DNA of 49,073 nt from JBOGIG01 sp050742455 (GCA_050742455.1 JBOGIG010000074.1:1-49073), one strand, 5' to 3'; positions 1 to 8,397 are shown, counted from the first letter of the stretch. Numbers and translations: made by a program. The notes: generated by a model not told the origin, from the sequence alone.

Positions 1-521
1 CCGCCATCGGAGAGGACCCCCAGCGCGACGGCCTGAGCGACACTCCCCAACGCGTTGCCGCCATGTACCTGGAACTCTCCGAGGGCATGAGACAGGACCC
101 TCGCCACCACCTGGTGGTCACCTTCGACGCCGGACACGACGAGATGGTGATGGTCAAGGACATCGCGTTCGCTTCCCTGTGTGAGCACCATCTGATGCCC
201 TTCATCGGCAAGGCCCACGTCGCCTACATCCCGAACGGCGATGGGCGGATAACCGGGCTTTCCAAGTTGGCCCGGCTCGTTGATGGCTTTGCCCGCCGCC
301 TCCAGGTGCAAGAAAGGCTCACCACCCAGGTGGCCGACGCCATAGAGGAAGCGCTGGTGCCCCGGGGAGTGCTGGTGGTCATCGAGGCCGAGCACCTGTG
401 CATGTCCATGCGGGGCGTTAAAAAGACGGGCGCATTGACGGTGACCTCGGCCGTAAGGGGCTTGTTCCGTACTGATGCTTCCACTCGAACCGAGGCCATG
501 CAGTTCATTCACGGCAGGTGA
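1..521 (+). CDS. folE: GTP cyclohydrolase I, 5'-truncated by the window edge
   Basis: Converts GTP to dihydroneopterin triphosphate, the first step of folate synthesis. The reading frame is open from base 3 (AIGEDPQRDGL, then TPQRVAAMYLE), which matches the usual N-terminal region of the family, so the true start lies upstream. The zinc and substrate site is intact: CEHHLMPF near base 181, GLSKLARLVDGFARR, and the C-terminal HLCMSMRGVKK. The stop TGA overlaps the GTG start of folP by four bases (GTGA), implying translational coupling. The ATG at 63 is internal, not the start. Confidence 0.96.
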   Translation, partial: AIGEDPQRDGLSDTPQRVAAMYLELSEGMRQDPRHHLVVTFDAGHDEMVMVKDIAFASLCEHHLMPFIGKAHVAYIPNGDGRITGLSKLARLVDGFARRLQVQERLTTQVADAIEEALVPRGVLVVIEAEHLCMSMRGVKKTGALTVTSAVRGLFRTDASTRTEAMQFIHGR

Positions 522-1351
522 CGGCCCTGTTCGCGGCAGTTGATGGCCCGGTCGGGCCTACTGTAGTTCCGGTGCGACCTTTGGTTATGGGTGTGCTTAA
601 CGTGACGCCGGACTCGTTCTCAGATGGAGGACGGTATTTCGATCACGACAGCGCGGTGGCCAGGGGCTTGGCCATGGTGACGGAAGGTGCCGATATCATC
701 GACGTAGGTGGGGAATCCAGCCGCCCCGGGGCCGACCCCGTCACCGAGGAAGAGGAAAAGCGCCGCGTCCTGCCCGTGGTGGCGGCGCTCGCCCCCCATG
801 TTCGGGTGTCGATTGACACCGTAAAAGACGGGGTGGCCGAGGCGGCCGTGGAGGCCGGAGCCACCCTCATCAATGACATCGGAGCCCGCCTGGCGCCGGT
901 GGCCGCGGCCTGTGGTGTGGGATGGGTGGCGATGCACATGCAGGGCAAGCCCTCTGACATGCAGGTTCACCCCCACTACGAGGACGTGGTCGGCGAGGTG
1001 GTCCAGTTTCTATCCGATCGTGCCGTCGAGGCCGGCGTGGCCGGTGTGGATGAGGTCTGGCTGGATCCCGGCATCGGGTTCGGCAAGTCCCTTTCCCACA
1101 ACCTGGCGCTACTGGCGGAACTGGATAGAGTGGTGGCCCTGGGGTATCCGGTATTGGTGGGGACGAGCAGGAAGCACTTTTTAGGCCTGATTGGGGCGGG
1201 GCCGGACGGCGACACACTGAAGGTCACCGATCGGCTCGAAGGATCGTTGGCCAGCTCGGTGTGGGCCATGACCAAGGGAGCATCAATGGTAAGGGCCCAC
1301 GACGTGGCGGCCACGGTGATGGCCGCGCAAATCGTTGGACCAGCGTCGTGA
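518..1351 (+). CDS. folP: Dihydropteroate synthase
   Basis: Condenses dihydropterin pyrophosphate with p-aminobenzoate to give dihydropteroate. It is a 277-residue TIM-barrel protein of normal length with the family motifs in order: VLNVTPDSFSDGG (about 27-39), VGGESSRPGA, SIDTVKDG (about 97), INDIG, HMQGKPSDMQ, DPGIGFGK (about 183) and GTSRKHFLG. GTG start overlaps folE; the stop overlaps the GTG of the next gene, so folE-folP-next gene read as one coupled unit. Ordinary FolP in all visible active-site motifs. Confidence 0.97.
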   Translation: MTALFAAVDGPVGPTVVPVRPLVMGVLNVTPDSFSDGGRYFDHDSAVARGLAMVTEGADIIDVGGESSRPGADPVTEEEEKRRVLPVVAALAPHVRVSIDTVKDGVAEAAVEAGATLINDIGARLAPVAAACGVGWVAMHMQGKPSDMQVHPHYEDVVGEVVQFLSDRAVEAGVAGVDEVWLDPGIGFGKSLSHNLALLAELDRVVALGYPVLVGTSRKHFLGLIGAGPDGDTLKVTDRLEGSLASSVWAMTKGASMVRAHDVAATVMAAQIVGPAS

Positions 1352-1866
1352 GGGGTCGCTGGGCGGCGGGCATACCCCCACGCAACTTCGCCTGGGTCAT
1401 CCAAGGGCAACTGGCCATAAGTGAACGACCGGGCGGCTACGCCCGCAATCACCGCCGGGTGCGCCGCCATGAGGAGATCCTGTGGCTGCGGGAACAGGGT
1501 TTTTCCCGGGTGGTGTCGTTGCTACCGTCTCCTCACAATCTCCATGCCTACACGGAATTGGACATGAATTGGGCCCACTTCCCCCTTCCGGCTACGGCCG
1601 AGATGAGGACGGCGCTGCCTGAGCTGTTCGGCCAGTTTGCTGCGTGGCTCGGCGCCGGCGAGACCATCCTGGTGCACCAGGAAGAGATGGGTGATCGCCT
1701 CATGGGCGTGATGGCCGGTTTCTTGGTCTGGTCGGGCCGGCTCGGCGACCGGCCGCGAGCCATATCGGCCCTGGAGCAGATCACCAAGCGCCAGATGGGA
1801 CCTCCGGGTCGACAGTTGGTGACCCTCACCCCTGATGCCAATCCCGAGCAACATCCCGGTGCCTGA
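1348..1866 (+). CDS. Dual-specificity-phosphatase-like protein with degenerate active site (Cys to Gln)
   Basis: A 172-residue protein lying between folP and folB. GTG 1348 is chosen because it forms a GTGA overlap with the folP stop; the open frame extends back to 1261 inside folP. It begins PRNFAWVIQGQLAISERPGG and has the layout of a small tyrosine/dual-specificity phosphatase. The P-loop region reads ILVHQEEMGDRLMGVMAGFL. The expected HC-x5-R loop is H110-Q111-x5-R117, so the Arg is kept and the nucleophilic Cys is Gln (codon CAG, 1678-1680). If the fold call is right it cannot use the normal phosphocysteine chemistry, so binding, regulatory or altered catalytic roles are possible. Its position inside the folate operon suggests a pterin-related role, which is inference. 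Family assignment is by eye. Confidence 0.6.
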   Translation: MRGRWAAGIPPRNFAWVIQGQLAISERPGGYARNHRRVRRHEEILWLREQGFSRVVSLLPSPHNLHAYTELDMNWAHFPLPATAEMRTALPELFGQFAAWLGAGETILVHQEEMGDRLMGVMAGFLVWSGRLGDRPRAISALEQITKRQMGPPGRQLVTLTPDANPEQHPGA

Positions 1867-2221
1867 CCAGATCCTGGTTAGCGGACTTCGAGTCCTGGGA
1901 ACTCACGGCGTGTTGGCAGAGGAAGCCGCTAGGGCCCAACCGTTCCAATTGGATCTGGCTGTCGACGTTGACCTCGGGCCGGCCGTCATCAGTGATGCCC
2001 TGGACGACGCCTTGGACTATGCCTGGGTGGCCGGAGTGGCAGCCGCAATTGTCGCCGAGCGGCACTTTTCCCTGTTGGAGGCCCTGGCCGAAGCCATAGC
2101 CCAGGCCATCCTGGCCGATGCTCGAGCAAGTGCTGTGGCCGTCACCGTGCGCAAGCTGCGTCCCCCGGTGGCCCTGGACATGTCCTCGGCCGGGGTGAAG
2201 ATAACCCGTCGACGCAATTGA
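1859..2221 (+). CDS. folB: Dihydroneopterin aldolase
   Basis: Cleaves 7,8-dihydroneopterin to 6-hydroxymethyl-dihydropterin and glycolaldehyde in folate synthesis. Motifs: ILVSGLRVLGTHGVLAEEA at the N-terminus, where FolB proteins carry their G-x-HG segment, a conserved central ALDYAWVAG segment, HFSLLEALAEAIA, and VTVRKLRPPVALDMSSAGV near the C-terminus. GTG 1859 sits six bases before the upstream stop; an in-frame ATG at 1835 would add eight residues (MPIPSNIP). About 120 residues, normal for the family. Followed 11 bp later by folK. Confidence 0.93.
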   Translation: MPDQILVSGLRVLGTHGVLAEEAARAQPFQLDLAVDVDLGPAVISDALDDALDYAWVAGVAAAIVAERHFSLLEALAEAIAQAILADARASAVAVTVRKLRPPVALDMSSAGVKITRRRN

Positions 2222-2232
2222 TCGTTTCCTGA

Positions 2233-2709
2233 GTGGGTGGTCTGTTGAGAGCGTTTCTGGGAATGGGCTCCAACCTCGGGGACCGCTGGAGCCATCTTCG
2301 CCAGGCCGTTGAATCCCTGACCGTTGAATCATTGATTGCCGTGACGGCCGTCTCGCCCGTGTACGAGACCGAGCCAGTTGGCGGGCCCCCAGGGCAGGGG
2401 CCGTACCTGAACTTGGTGGTGGAGCTGGAAACTGCGCTGTCACCTCGGCTGCTGATGGGGGTGGCCCACCGACTCGAAGAGGCCGCCGGTCGGGTACGAG
2501 CCGAACGGTGGGGCCCCCGGACCCTGGATGTGGACGTGCTGCTGGTCGGCGACCTCGTTGTACAACAGGATGATCTTGTGGTGCCTCATCCCCGCATGTG
2601 GCGCCGTCGTTTCGTGGTCGAACCCCTGGCCGACGTCGCTCCCGAACTGGTTCCTAAGGACTGGCAGGGCCAGGTTGACGGGGTCGTTCGCCAGGTTGGT
2701 AGCCTGTAG
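2233..2709 (+). CDS. folK: 2-amino-4-hydroxy-6-hydroxymethyldihydropteridine pyrophosphokinase
   Basis: Transfers pyrophosphate from ATP to hydroxymethyl-dihydropterin, feeding FolP. 158 residues, typical length. Motifs: AFLGMGSNLGDR at the N-terminus, SPVYETEPVG, QGPYLNLVVELET, the catalytic RWGPRTLDVDVLLVGD near residue 95-110 (two Mg-binding Asp residues), and VPHPRMWRRRFVVEPLADVAP. GTG start. It is a separate gene here, not fused to FolB as in some actinobacteria. Completes a folE-folP-folB-folK set in one operon. Confidence 0.95.
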   Translation: MGGLLRAFLGMGSNLGDRWSHLRQAVESLTVESLIAVTAVSPVYETEPVGGPPGQGPYLNLVVELETALSPRLLMGVAHRLEEAAGRVRAERWGPRTLDVDVLLVGDLVVQQDDLVVPHPRMWRRRFVVEPLADVAPELVPKDWQGQVDGVVRQVGSL

Positions 2710-2761
2710 GGAAGCGAACGGCACCCAAACCGGGGCCGGAACGTCGGGAAGGTCGATTGAC

Positions 2762-4429
2762 TTGAGATCGCTGCGAGTGGTGGGTGCCGGTCGCGCCGGG
2801 AAGTCCTTGGCTCTGGCTCTGTGTCGGGCCGGTTGGACCGTCGATGTAGTCGAGGGACACGACCCGGCGACACTTGGTCAAGCCTCCAGTGGTGTCGACT
2901 TTGTCGTTCTGGCCGTCCCCGACGACTGCATCAGCCAAGTCGCCACCCAGGTGCATCCCTGTCCCGACACCGTGGCCGTCCACCTGGCCGGCTCACTGGG
3001 GGTCGATGTGTTGTCGGGTCACGTCCGGCGAGCTGTTGTTCACCCGTTGGCCCCCTTACCCGAACCCGAGATCGGATCTCGCCGGCTGGCGTCGGGCATC
3101 TTCTTCTCCCACTCGGGCGACGACGCCGCTATTGAGATCGTCACGGCCCTCGGGGGCCGGCTCATTGCGCTCACCGGGCAGAACCGGGCGGCGTATCACG
3201 CCGCGGCCTGCGTCGCCTCGAATCACGTTGTAGCGGTGCTCGCCCAAGCCGAGCGGATCGGCGCCGGCGCCGGCATCGGTCCCGAGCCCCTGGCGGACCT
3301 GGCTCGATTCTCCCTTGATGACGTGTCGGTGATGGGTTCTCGGGCGGCTCTGACCGGGCCGGCGGCCCGGGGTGACCGGGCCACGCTCGATCGCCATATC
3401 CGAGCCGTTGGCCCCGATGAGGCTCCCGGCTATGTGGCCGGCGCCGACCTCGCCCGGCGCCTGGCTCGGCCCGAGCGCGAACGGCCCCAGCGCGAACGGC
3501 CCGAGCGCGAACGGCCCGAGCGCGTACCGGCCCCCTTGATGGTGACCAGTGGAGCGGAACTCGCGGGATTACTGGACCAGGCCCGCCGTGGCGGAGGTAC
3601 CGTCGGGTTCGTGGCCACCATGGGCGCCCTGCACCGCGGCCATGAGAGTCTCATCGTCCGAGCCCGCTCGGAGTGCGACCTTGTAGTGGCGAGCATCTTT
3701 GTCAATCCGACCCAGTTCGGTGCTGGCGAAGACCTGGCGGACTATCCGCGAAACCCTGAGAACGACACCGCTGTTGCGGCCCGAGCCGGGGCCGACGTGG
3801 TTTACCTGCCTGAAGTGGACGAGATGTACCCGCCAGGTGCGGCGACAGTCGTGCACGTGGGCGGACCGGCGCTGGCGTTGGAGTCCGATTGGCGCCCCGG
3901 GCATTTTGATGGCGTAGCCACCGTGGTGACTCGACTGCTGGCCACGGTGGGCCAAACCAGGGCGTATTTTGGCGAGAAGGATTTTCAACAGCTGGCCGTG
4001 ATCCGCCGGCTGGTGAGCGATCTGGGTCTGCCTGCCACAGTTGTGGCCTGTGAGACGGTGCGCCAGGCGGACGGCCTTGCCCTGTCCAGCCGCAACGCCA
4101 CGCTTTCCGGCCCCGAAATGCTGGCGGCTCCCGCATTGCACCGAGCCCTCCTGGCAGGCCGGGGGGCGGTTGAATCAGGCGCCACCGACCCTCACCAAGT
4201 GATCGGAGTGATGGCCGACGCCGTGGCCCTCGAACCCCTCTTGAGCCTGGACTACGCCACCGTGGTCGATCCCGAGGACCTGTCGATGCCGGCGAGACTG
4301 GCTGGACCGCTGCGGCTGCTCATCGCCGCCCGGGTGGGTGGGGTTCGCCTTCTCGACAACATGGCGGCCACTTCTCCCCTCGGTTGCCCTTCACTCGATC
4401 GGGATCCCCGCATAAGGGGTGGGGTCTAA
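2762..4429 (+). CDS. panC: Fused DUF2520 Rossmann oxidoreductase-like domain + pantothenate synthetase
   Basis: One open frame encodes two proteins usually made separately. Residues 1 to about 235 are a Rossmann/DUF2520 domain (RVVGAGRAGKSLALALCRAG, FVVLAVPDD, VVHPLAPLPEP, AAYHAAACVASNH). Residues about 236-258 are an Arg-Glu-Pro repeat linker. From about 259, pantothenate synthetase, which ligates pantoate to beta-alanine with ATP (VGFVATMGALHRGHESL, FVNPTQFG, YFGEKDFQQL, LALSSRNATLS). TTG 2762 is chosen because it follows gggaagg at 9-bp spacing and gives the exact Rossmann N-terminus; the longer upstream frame overlaps folK. An internal ATG at 3539 could yield PanC alone but has no clear ribosome site. 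DUF2520 genes commonly neighbour panC; a ketopantoate reductase role for the domain is inference. A C-terminal tail of about 20 residues is unusual. Confidence 0.88.
   Translation: MRSLRVVGAGRAGKSLALALCRAGWTVDVVEGHDPATLGQASSGVDFVVLAVPDDCISQVATQVHPCPDTVAVHLAGSLGVDVLSGHVRRAVVHPLAPLPEPEIGSRRLASGIFFSHSGDDAAIEIVTALGGRLIALTGQNRAAYHAAACVASNHVVAVLAQAERIGAGAGIGPEPLADLARFSLDDVSVMGSRAALTGPAARGDRATLDRHIRAVGPDEAPGYVAGADLARRLARPERERPQRERPERERPERVPAPLMVTSGAELAGLLDQARRGGGTVGFVATMGALHRGHESLIVRARSECDLVVASIFVNPTQFGAGEDLADYPRNPENDTAVAARAGADVVYLPEVDEMYPPGAATVVHVGGPALALESDWRPGHFDGVATVVTRLLATVGQTRAYFGEKDFQQLAVIRRLVSDLGLPATVVACETVRQADGLALSSRNATLSGPEMLAAPALHRALLAGRGAVESGATDPHQVIGVMADAVALEPLLSLDYATVVDPEDLSMPARLAGPLRLLIAARVGGVRLLDNMAATSPLGCPSLDRDPRIRGGV
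3468..3527 (+). repeat. 15-bp tandem repeat, four units, encoding the DUF2520-PanC linker
   Basis: Unit ggcccgagcgcgaac at 3468, 3483, 3498 and 3513, with one or two substitutions in units 2 and 4. The 15-bp length keeps frame and makes a charged Arg-Pro-Glu-Arg-Glu repeat linking the two enzyme domains. Confidence 0.95.
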
Positions 4430-4466
4430 GCGTTATGTTCTGGCTTCGACAGGAAAGAGGGTCACC

Positions 4467-4889
4467 TTGCTGCGCCGCATGATGAAGTCCAAGATCCATC
4501 GGGCCACGGTCACTGATGCCAACCTCAACTATGTAGGATCGATCACCATCGACTCGGAGCTGATGGCTCGGGCTGACATCCTCGAAAACGAACAGGTGAC
4601 CGTCGTCGATATCGACAACGGGGCCCGGTTGGAGACCTACGCCATCGCCGGAGGCCCGGGACAGTTCTGTCTCAATGGCGCAGCGGCTCGCCTGGTCCAG
4701 CCCCATGACAAGATAATTGTCATCTCCTACGCCGACTACACCGAGGCCGAGCTGGCCGCCTACGCGCCGGTTGTCGTCCACGTCGACGGGGCCAACAAGG
4801 TTGTCGCCCACGACGACGGGGCCAAAAGGGTTGTCGCCCACGACGACGGGGCCAACACGGTTGTCGCCCGGGCCACCGAGACGGGTTGA
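4467..4889 (+). CDS. panD: Aspartate 1-decarboxylase (pyruvoyl enzyme) with repeat-extended C-terminus
   Basis: Makes beta-alanine from aspartate for pantothenate. TTG 4467 is preferred: aggaaagagg ends 6 bp upstream, and this start places the self-processing site YVGS exactly at Gly24-Ser25, the canonical position. KSKIHRATVT, ITIDSELM, VDIDNGARLETY and LNGAAARLVQP follow the family closely. The natural C-terminus (VVVHVDGAN) is followed by two further copies of the same stretch, extending the protein to 140 residues. Directly follows the panC fusion and precedes nadB by 9 bp. Confidence 0.95.
   Translation: MLRRMMKSKIHRATVTDANLNYVGSITIDSELMARADILENEQVTVVDIDNGARLETYAIAGGPGQFCLNGAAARLVQPHDKIIVISYADYTEAELAAYAPVVVHVDGANKVVAHDDGAKRVVAHDDGANTVVARATETG
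4771..4860 (+). repeat. 30-bp tandem repeat, three units, at the 3' end of panD
   Basis: Three contiguous 30-bp units (4771, 4801, 4831) each beginning ttgtcg and carrying gacggggccaa, followed by a partial fourth. In-frame, it repeats VVAHDDGAN-type peptides. Unit 1 is the most diverged and corresponds to the normal PanD C-terminus, so expansion of the native end is likely. Confidence 0.95.
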
Positions 4890-4898
4890 TCCGTCGCC

Positions 4899-6674
4899 GT
4901 GCACCTGGACGTCCTGGTCGTGGGTAGCGGTGTCGCCGGACTGACCGTGGCAATCAAGGCCGGTTTACCCGGGGGACTGGACGTGGGCGTGCTGACCAAG
5001 GCGGAGCTGTCCCAGTCGGCCACCCGCTGGGCCCAGGGGGGGGTGGCCGCCGTGCTGGGCGCCGACGAGGACTCTACGGATTTGCACCTGGCCGACACGT
5101 TGGCCGCCGGTGTAGGTATGTGCGACGCCGACGCCGTCCGGGTTCTGGTTGACGAGGGACCGGCCCGGGTGCATGAGCTGATCGCACTGGGCGCCGTCTT
5201 CGACCGTCGGCCGGAAGGACATCTGGCCCTGGCCCGGGAGGGAGGCCACTCTGTGGCCCGGGTCGTTCACGCCGGCGGCGCTGCCACCGGCGCCGAAATA
5301 GAGCGGGCCTTGGTCGACGCTGTGCGCAACAGCGCCGCCGCGGTGATGGAGGGTTGGCTGGCCATCGACCTGGTCGTGGCTCAAGGCCGCTGCATCGGGG
5401 TCCAGGCCCTGAACCCCGAGGGCGCTCCCGGGATCATCGAGGCCGACCATGTGGTGCTGGCCACGGGCGGGGCCGGCCAACTCTTTGCCGTCACCACAAA
5501 TCCGAGCCAGTCCACCGGTGACGGACTGGCCATGGCACTGCGGGCCGGGGTGCCCTGTGCCGATGTTGAGTTCATGCAATTTCACCCCACGGCCCTACAC
5601 CACGCCGCCATGCCCCGGCCTCTACTGTCCGAGGCCCTTCGCGGTCACGGGGCCAAGCTTCGTGACAGTGCGGGCCACCGCTTTGTCGAAGAGCTTTCGC
5701 CCCGGGACGTGGTGTCTCGGGCCATGACGGCACGGATGGCGGACCAAGGCGTAGATCACCTGTGGCTGGATGCTACCGACCTGGCCGATTTCGACATTCG
5801 CTTTCCCACCATTGCCGCCTCGCTGGCTGGGGCGGGATTGGATCCATCCCAGGACTGGCTCCCTATCGCACCGGCCGCCCACTACCTATCCGGTGGTGTG
5901 GTCACCGATCTTTCGGGCGCCACCTGGCTCCCTGGTCTATGGGCCTGCGGGGAGGTCGCCTGTACCGGGGTGCACGGAGCCAACCGACTGGCCTCGAACT
6001 CCCTACTGGAAGGCATGGTGTTCGCCCCCCGGGTGGTCGAGGCCATCGAGGCCGGAGTCGATGGACCGGTCCCCACCGGGGCTATGCGCTCGGTGTTTGC
6101 CACGCTCGACAATGAGGGCGGCGATATTGGGGCAGTGACTCACCCAGCTCAAACGTCGGTCGGGGAAAGGGCGCGGGGGTTGGATGAAGACATAGGAGCT
6201 CGACCCTTGCCGGCGTCGGGAATCCGGGTGGCCCCCTTGGACGCCTGGGAGCCCCCTGCCTTGCCGGTCCGGACCGAGGCGCCATTCGATCTGATCAAGG
6301 CCAAGGACCGCTTGCAGAGGGCCATGACGGCGGGAGCCGGGGTGCTCAGGAGCCGGGCCTCGCTGGACGAGACCCTCCGGGTTGTGGATTCGGTGGGAGA
6401 AGAGACCGGGAGGGTCTATGCCCAACTGGCCGGAGGCTCCCACCCAGGGCACGGGGGTTCGAGCCTAACGGCAGGCGCCCGCCGAACGGAAGGTCTGACG
6501 GCGGGGGGAGCTCTGGAGCTGGCCAACCTGGCCGTAGTGGCCCAGGCCATGCTGGCTTCGGCCCTGGTTCGCACCGAGAGCCGGGGCGCTCACACCAGGA
6601 CCGACTTTCCCCAAACCGATGACGGCCAACGCCATCGCTTGGTTCACGGGTCGCCCCTGGCGGTGCGTCCGTGA
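4899..6674 (+). CDS. nadB: L-aspartate oxidase
   Basis: FAD enzyme oxidising aspartate to iminoaspartate for quinolinate synthesis. 591 residues. FAD-binding VVGSGVAGLTVA at the N-terminus; ATRWAQGGVAAVL; HSVARVVHAGGAATG; FMQFHPTALH; LLSEALRGHGAKL; HYLSGGVVTDL; and LWACGEVACTGVHGANRLAS with substrate and flavin contacts. The C-terminal helical domain carries RGAHTRTDFP. GTG start. The partner quinolinate synthase nadA, often adjacent, is not in this window. Stop overlaps nadC. Confidence 0.96.
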   Translation: MHLDVLVVGSGVAGLTVAIKAGLPGGLDVGVLTKAELSQSATRWAQGGVAAVLGADEDSTDLHLADTLAAGVGMCDADAVRVLVDEGPARVHELIALGAVFDRRPEGHLALAREGGHSVARVVHAGGAATGAEIERALVDAVRNSAAAVMEGWLAIDLVVAQGRCIGVQALNPEGAPGIIEADHVVLATGGAGQLFAVTTNPSQSTGDGLAMALRAGVPCADVEFMQFHPTALHHAAMPRPLLSEALRGHGAKLRDSAGHRFVEELSPRDVVSRAMTARMADQGVDHLWLDATDLADFDIRFPTIAASLAGAGLDPSQDWLPIAPAAHYLSGGVVTDLSGATWLPGLWACGEVACTGVHGANRLASNSLLEGMVFAPRVVEAIEAGVDGPVPTGAMRSVFATLDNEGGDIGAVTHPAQTSVGERARGLDEDIGARPLPASGIRVAPLDAWEPPALPVRTEAPFDLIKAKDRLQRAMTAGAGVLRSRASLDETLRVVDSVGEETGRVYAQLAGGSHPGHGGSSLTAGARRTEGLTAGGALELANLAVVAQAMLASALVRTESRGAHTRTDFPQTDDGQRHRLVHGSPLAVRP

Positions 6675-7543
6675 CGACCCCGGGCCGATCGAACTTAGAC
6701 CCACCCAGATCGGCGGTGGTCGCAGTTGTGGCCCGGGCCCTGGCTGAGGACCTTTTGCCCCTGGGCGACCTCACTGCCGGCCTCGTACCGCATGACTCCC
6801 GGGGACGATTTGTGCTGGTGACTAGGGTCCCGGGGGTGCTGGCCGGCATGGCCTGTGCCCGCCAAACCCTGGCCCAGGTCGACCCGGAGATCGACTTTGT
6901 GGCCCATGGCTTCGATGGTGACCACGTCGGGCCGGCTACGCCGTTGGCCACGCTGGAAGGTTCCCTGCGGGGTATCCTGAGCGCCGAGCGTACGGCCCTC
7001 AATCTCCTCGGCCATCTCTCGGGTGTGGCCAGTCTCACTCGCCAGTATGTGGAAGCGGTCGAGGCTGTCACCAGGCGGACCAGGATCCTCGACACACGCA
7101 AGACCACGCCGGGTCTCCGAGCCCTGGAAAAGGCGGCGGTCCGAGCGGGCGGCGGGCTCAACCACCGCGGGAGCCTGTCCGAGGGGGTGTTGGTCAAGGA
7201 CAATCATCTGGCTGGGGTGAGCATCTCCGAGGCCGTGGACCGGGCCCGCTCCATGTGGCCAGGTCGCATGGTCGAGGTGGAGTGCGATCACCTCCACCAG
7301 GTGACCGAGGCCGTGGAAGCCGGAGCCACCATGGTCCTCCTGGACAATATGACGCCGCTCGAAGTCACCGAGTGTGTGGCCGTTGTCCGCTCGGGCTCCT
7401 CACCAGCGCTGGTGGAGGTTTCGGGGGGGATCTCCCTGGACACCGTGGCCCGGTATGCGGCGTGCGAGCCCGACTTCATATCGGTGGGAGCCTTGACCCA
7501 CTCGGCGCCGGTACTCGACATCGGGCTGGATCGGAGGGTCTGA
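6671..7543 (+). CDS. nadC: Nicotinate-nucleotide pyrophosphorylase (carboxylating)
   Basis: Converts quinolinate and PRPP to nicotinate mononucleotide. 290 residues. Motifs: AEDLLPLGDLTAG near the N-terminus, SAERTALNLLGHLSGVAS, RILDTRKTTPGLRALEK (phosphoribosyl site), GGGLNHRGSLSEGVLVKDNH, VEVECDHL, LLDNMTP and VEVSGGISLDTV. GTG start makes a GTGA overlap with nadB. A normal type II PRTase. Confidence 0.97.
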   Translation: MTTPGRSNLDPPRSAVVAVVARALAEDLLPLGDLTAGLVPHDSRGRFVLVTRVPGVLAGMACARQTLAQVDPEIDFVAHGFDGDHVGPATPLATLEGSLRGILSAERTALNLLGHLSGVASLTRQYVEAVEAVTRRTRILDTRKTTPGLRALEKAAVRAGGGLNHRGSLSEGVLVKDNHLAGVSISEAVDRARSMWPGRMVEVECDHLHQVTEAVEAGATMVLLDNMTPLEVTECVAVVRSGSSPALVEVSGGISLDTVARYAACEPDFISVGALTHSAPVLDIGLDRRV

Positions 7544-7547
7544 GACG

Positions 7548-8339
7548 GTGCTGCTGGCCCTGGACGTGGGCAATACCCAAACGGTGGTAGGCCTGTTCGA
7601 TCCCGACACCGGGGGAGGACTCGCCGACCTGCGCCATCACTGGCGGGTGGCCACCAACCGGGAGCGCACGGCCGACGAACACGCCCTCCTGGTCAGTCAA
7701 TTGCTGGACCTGGTCGGTTTGGACATCGACGACGTGGTGACCGGGATCGTGGTGTCGTCCACCGTCCCCTCCCTTACCGCCGCCCTGCGGGACATGGCGT
7801 CGCGTTGGTTCGAAGTCCCCGTGGTCGTGCTCGAGCCCGGAGTGCGCAGTGGCATGCCCATCCTCTACAACAATCCCCGGGAGGTGGGAGCCGACCGGAT
7901 CGCCAACGCCGTGGCTGCTTTCGATCTATTCGGTGGACCAGGCATCGTGGTCGACTTCGGCACGGCCACCACCTTCGATGTCATATCGGAGCTGGGCGAG
8001 TACCTGGGGGGCGCCATCGTCCCTGGAATCGAGATCTCGATGAACGCCCTGTTTGCGGAGGCGGCGGCCCTGAGCCGGGTGGAATTGGTCGAACCACGCA
8101 GCGTCATTGGCAAGTCAACGGTGGAATCGGTGCAGTCGGGCGCCATATTCGGGTACTCAGGCATGGTCGACGGCCTGTGTCGGCGCATGCAAGACGAGTT
8201 GGGTCCCGCTTCCATCGTCGCTACCGGAGGGCTGGCGGGCCTCATCGCCCCCTATTCCTCCTACATCGGGCAGCTTGAGCCGTGGCTAACCCTGCATGGT
8301 CTGCGCTTGATCTACGAGCGAAATGTCGAGGTAGCGTGA
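7548..8339 (+). CDS. coaX: Type III pantothenate kinase
   Basis: First step of CoA synthesis from pantothenate; belongs to the ASKHA fold. 263 residues. Motifs: LLALDVGNTQTVVGLF (phosphate-binding Asp), HWRVATNRERTADEH, VVSSTVPSLT, GVRSGMPILYNNPREVGADR, VVDFGTATTFDVI (catalytic Asp region), GGAIVPGIEIS and IVATGGLAG. GTG start, 4 bp after nadC. Its presence beside panC/panD links pantothenate synthesis to CoA. Confidence 0.97.
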   Translation: MLLALDVGNTQTVVGLFDPDTGGGLADLRHHWRVATNRERTADEHALLVSQLLDLVGLDIDDVVTGIVVSSTVPSLTAALRDMASRWFEVPVVVLEPGVRSGMPILYNNPREVGADRIANAVAAFDLFGGPGIVVDFGTATTFDVISELGEYLGGAIVPGIEISMNALFAEAAALSRVELVEPRSVIGKSTVESVQSGAIFGYSGMVDGLCRRMQDELGPASIVATGGLAGLIAPYSSYIGQLEPWLTLHGLRLIYERNVEVA

Positions 8340-8397
8340 CTGTCCTGATCGTTTGTCAACCGAGCCCGGCACCTGGCCCCACGATGGGACCCAACCG

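Noticed and set aside
1835..1866. ATG 1835 as folB start
   Set aside because: Possible, but it overlaps the upstream gene by 32 bp and adds residues outside the domain; GTG 1859 fits the coupled start-stop pattern of this operon better.
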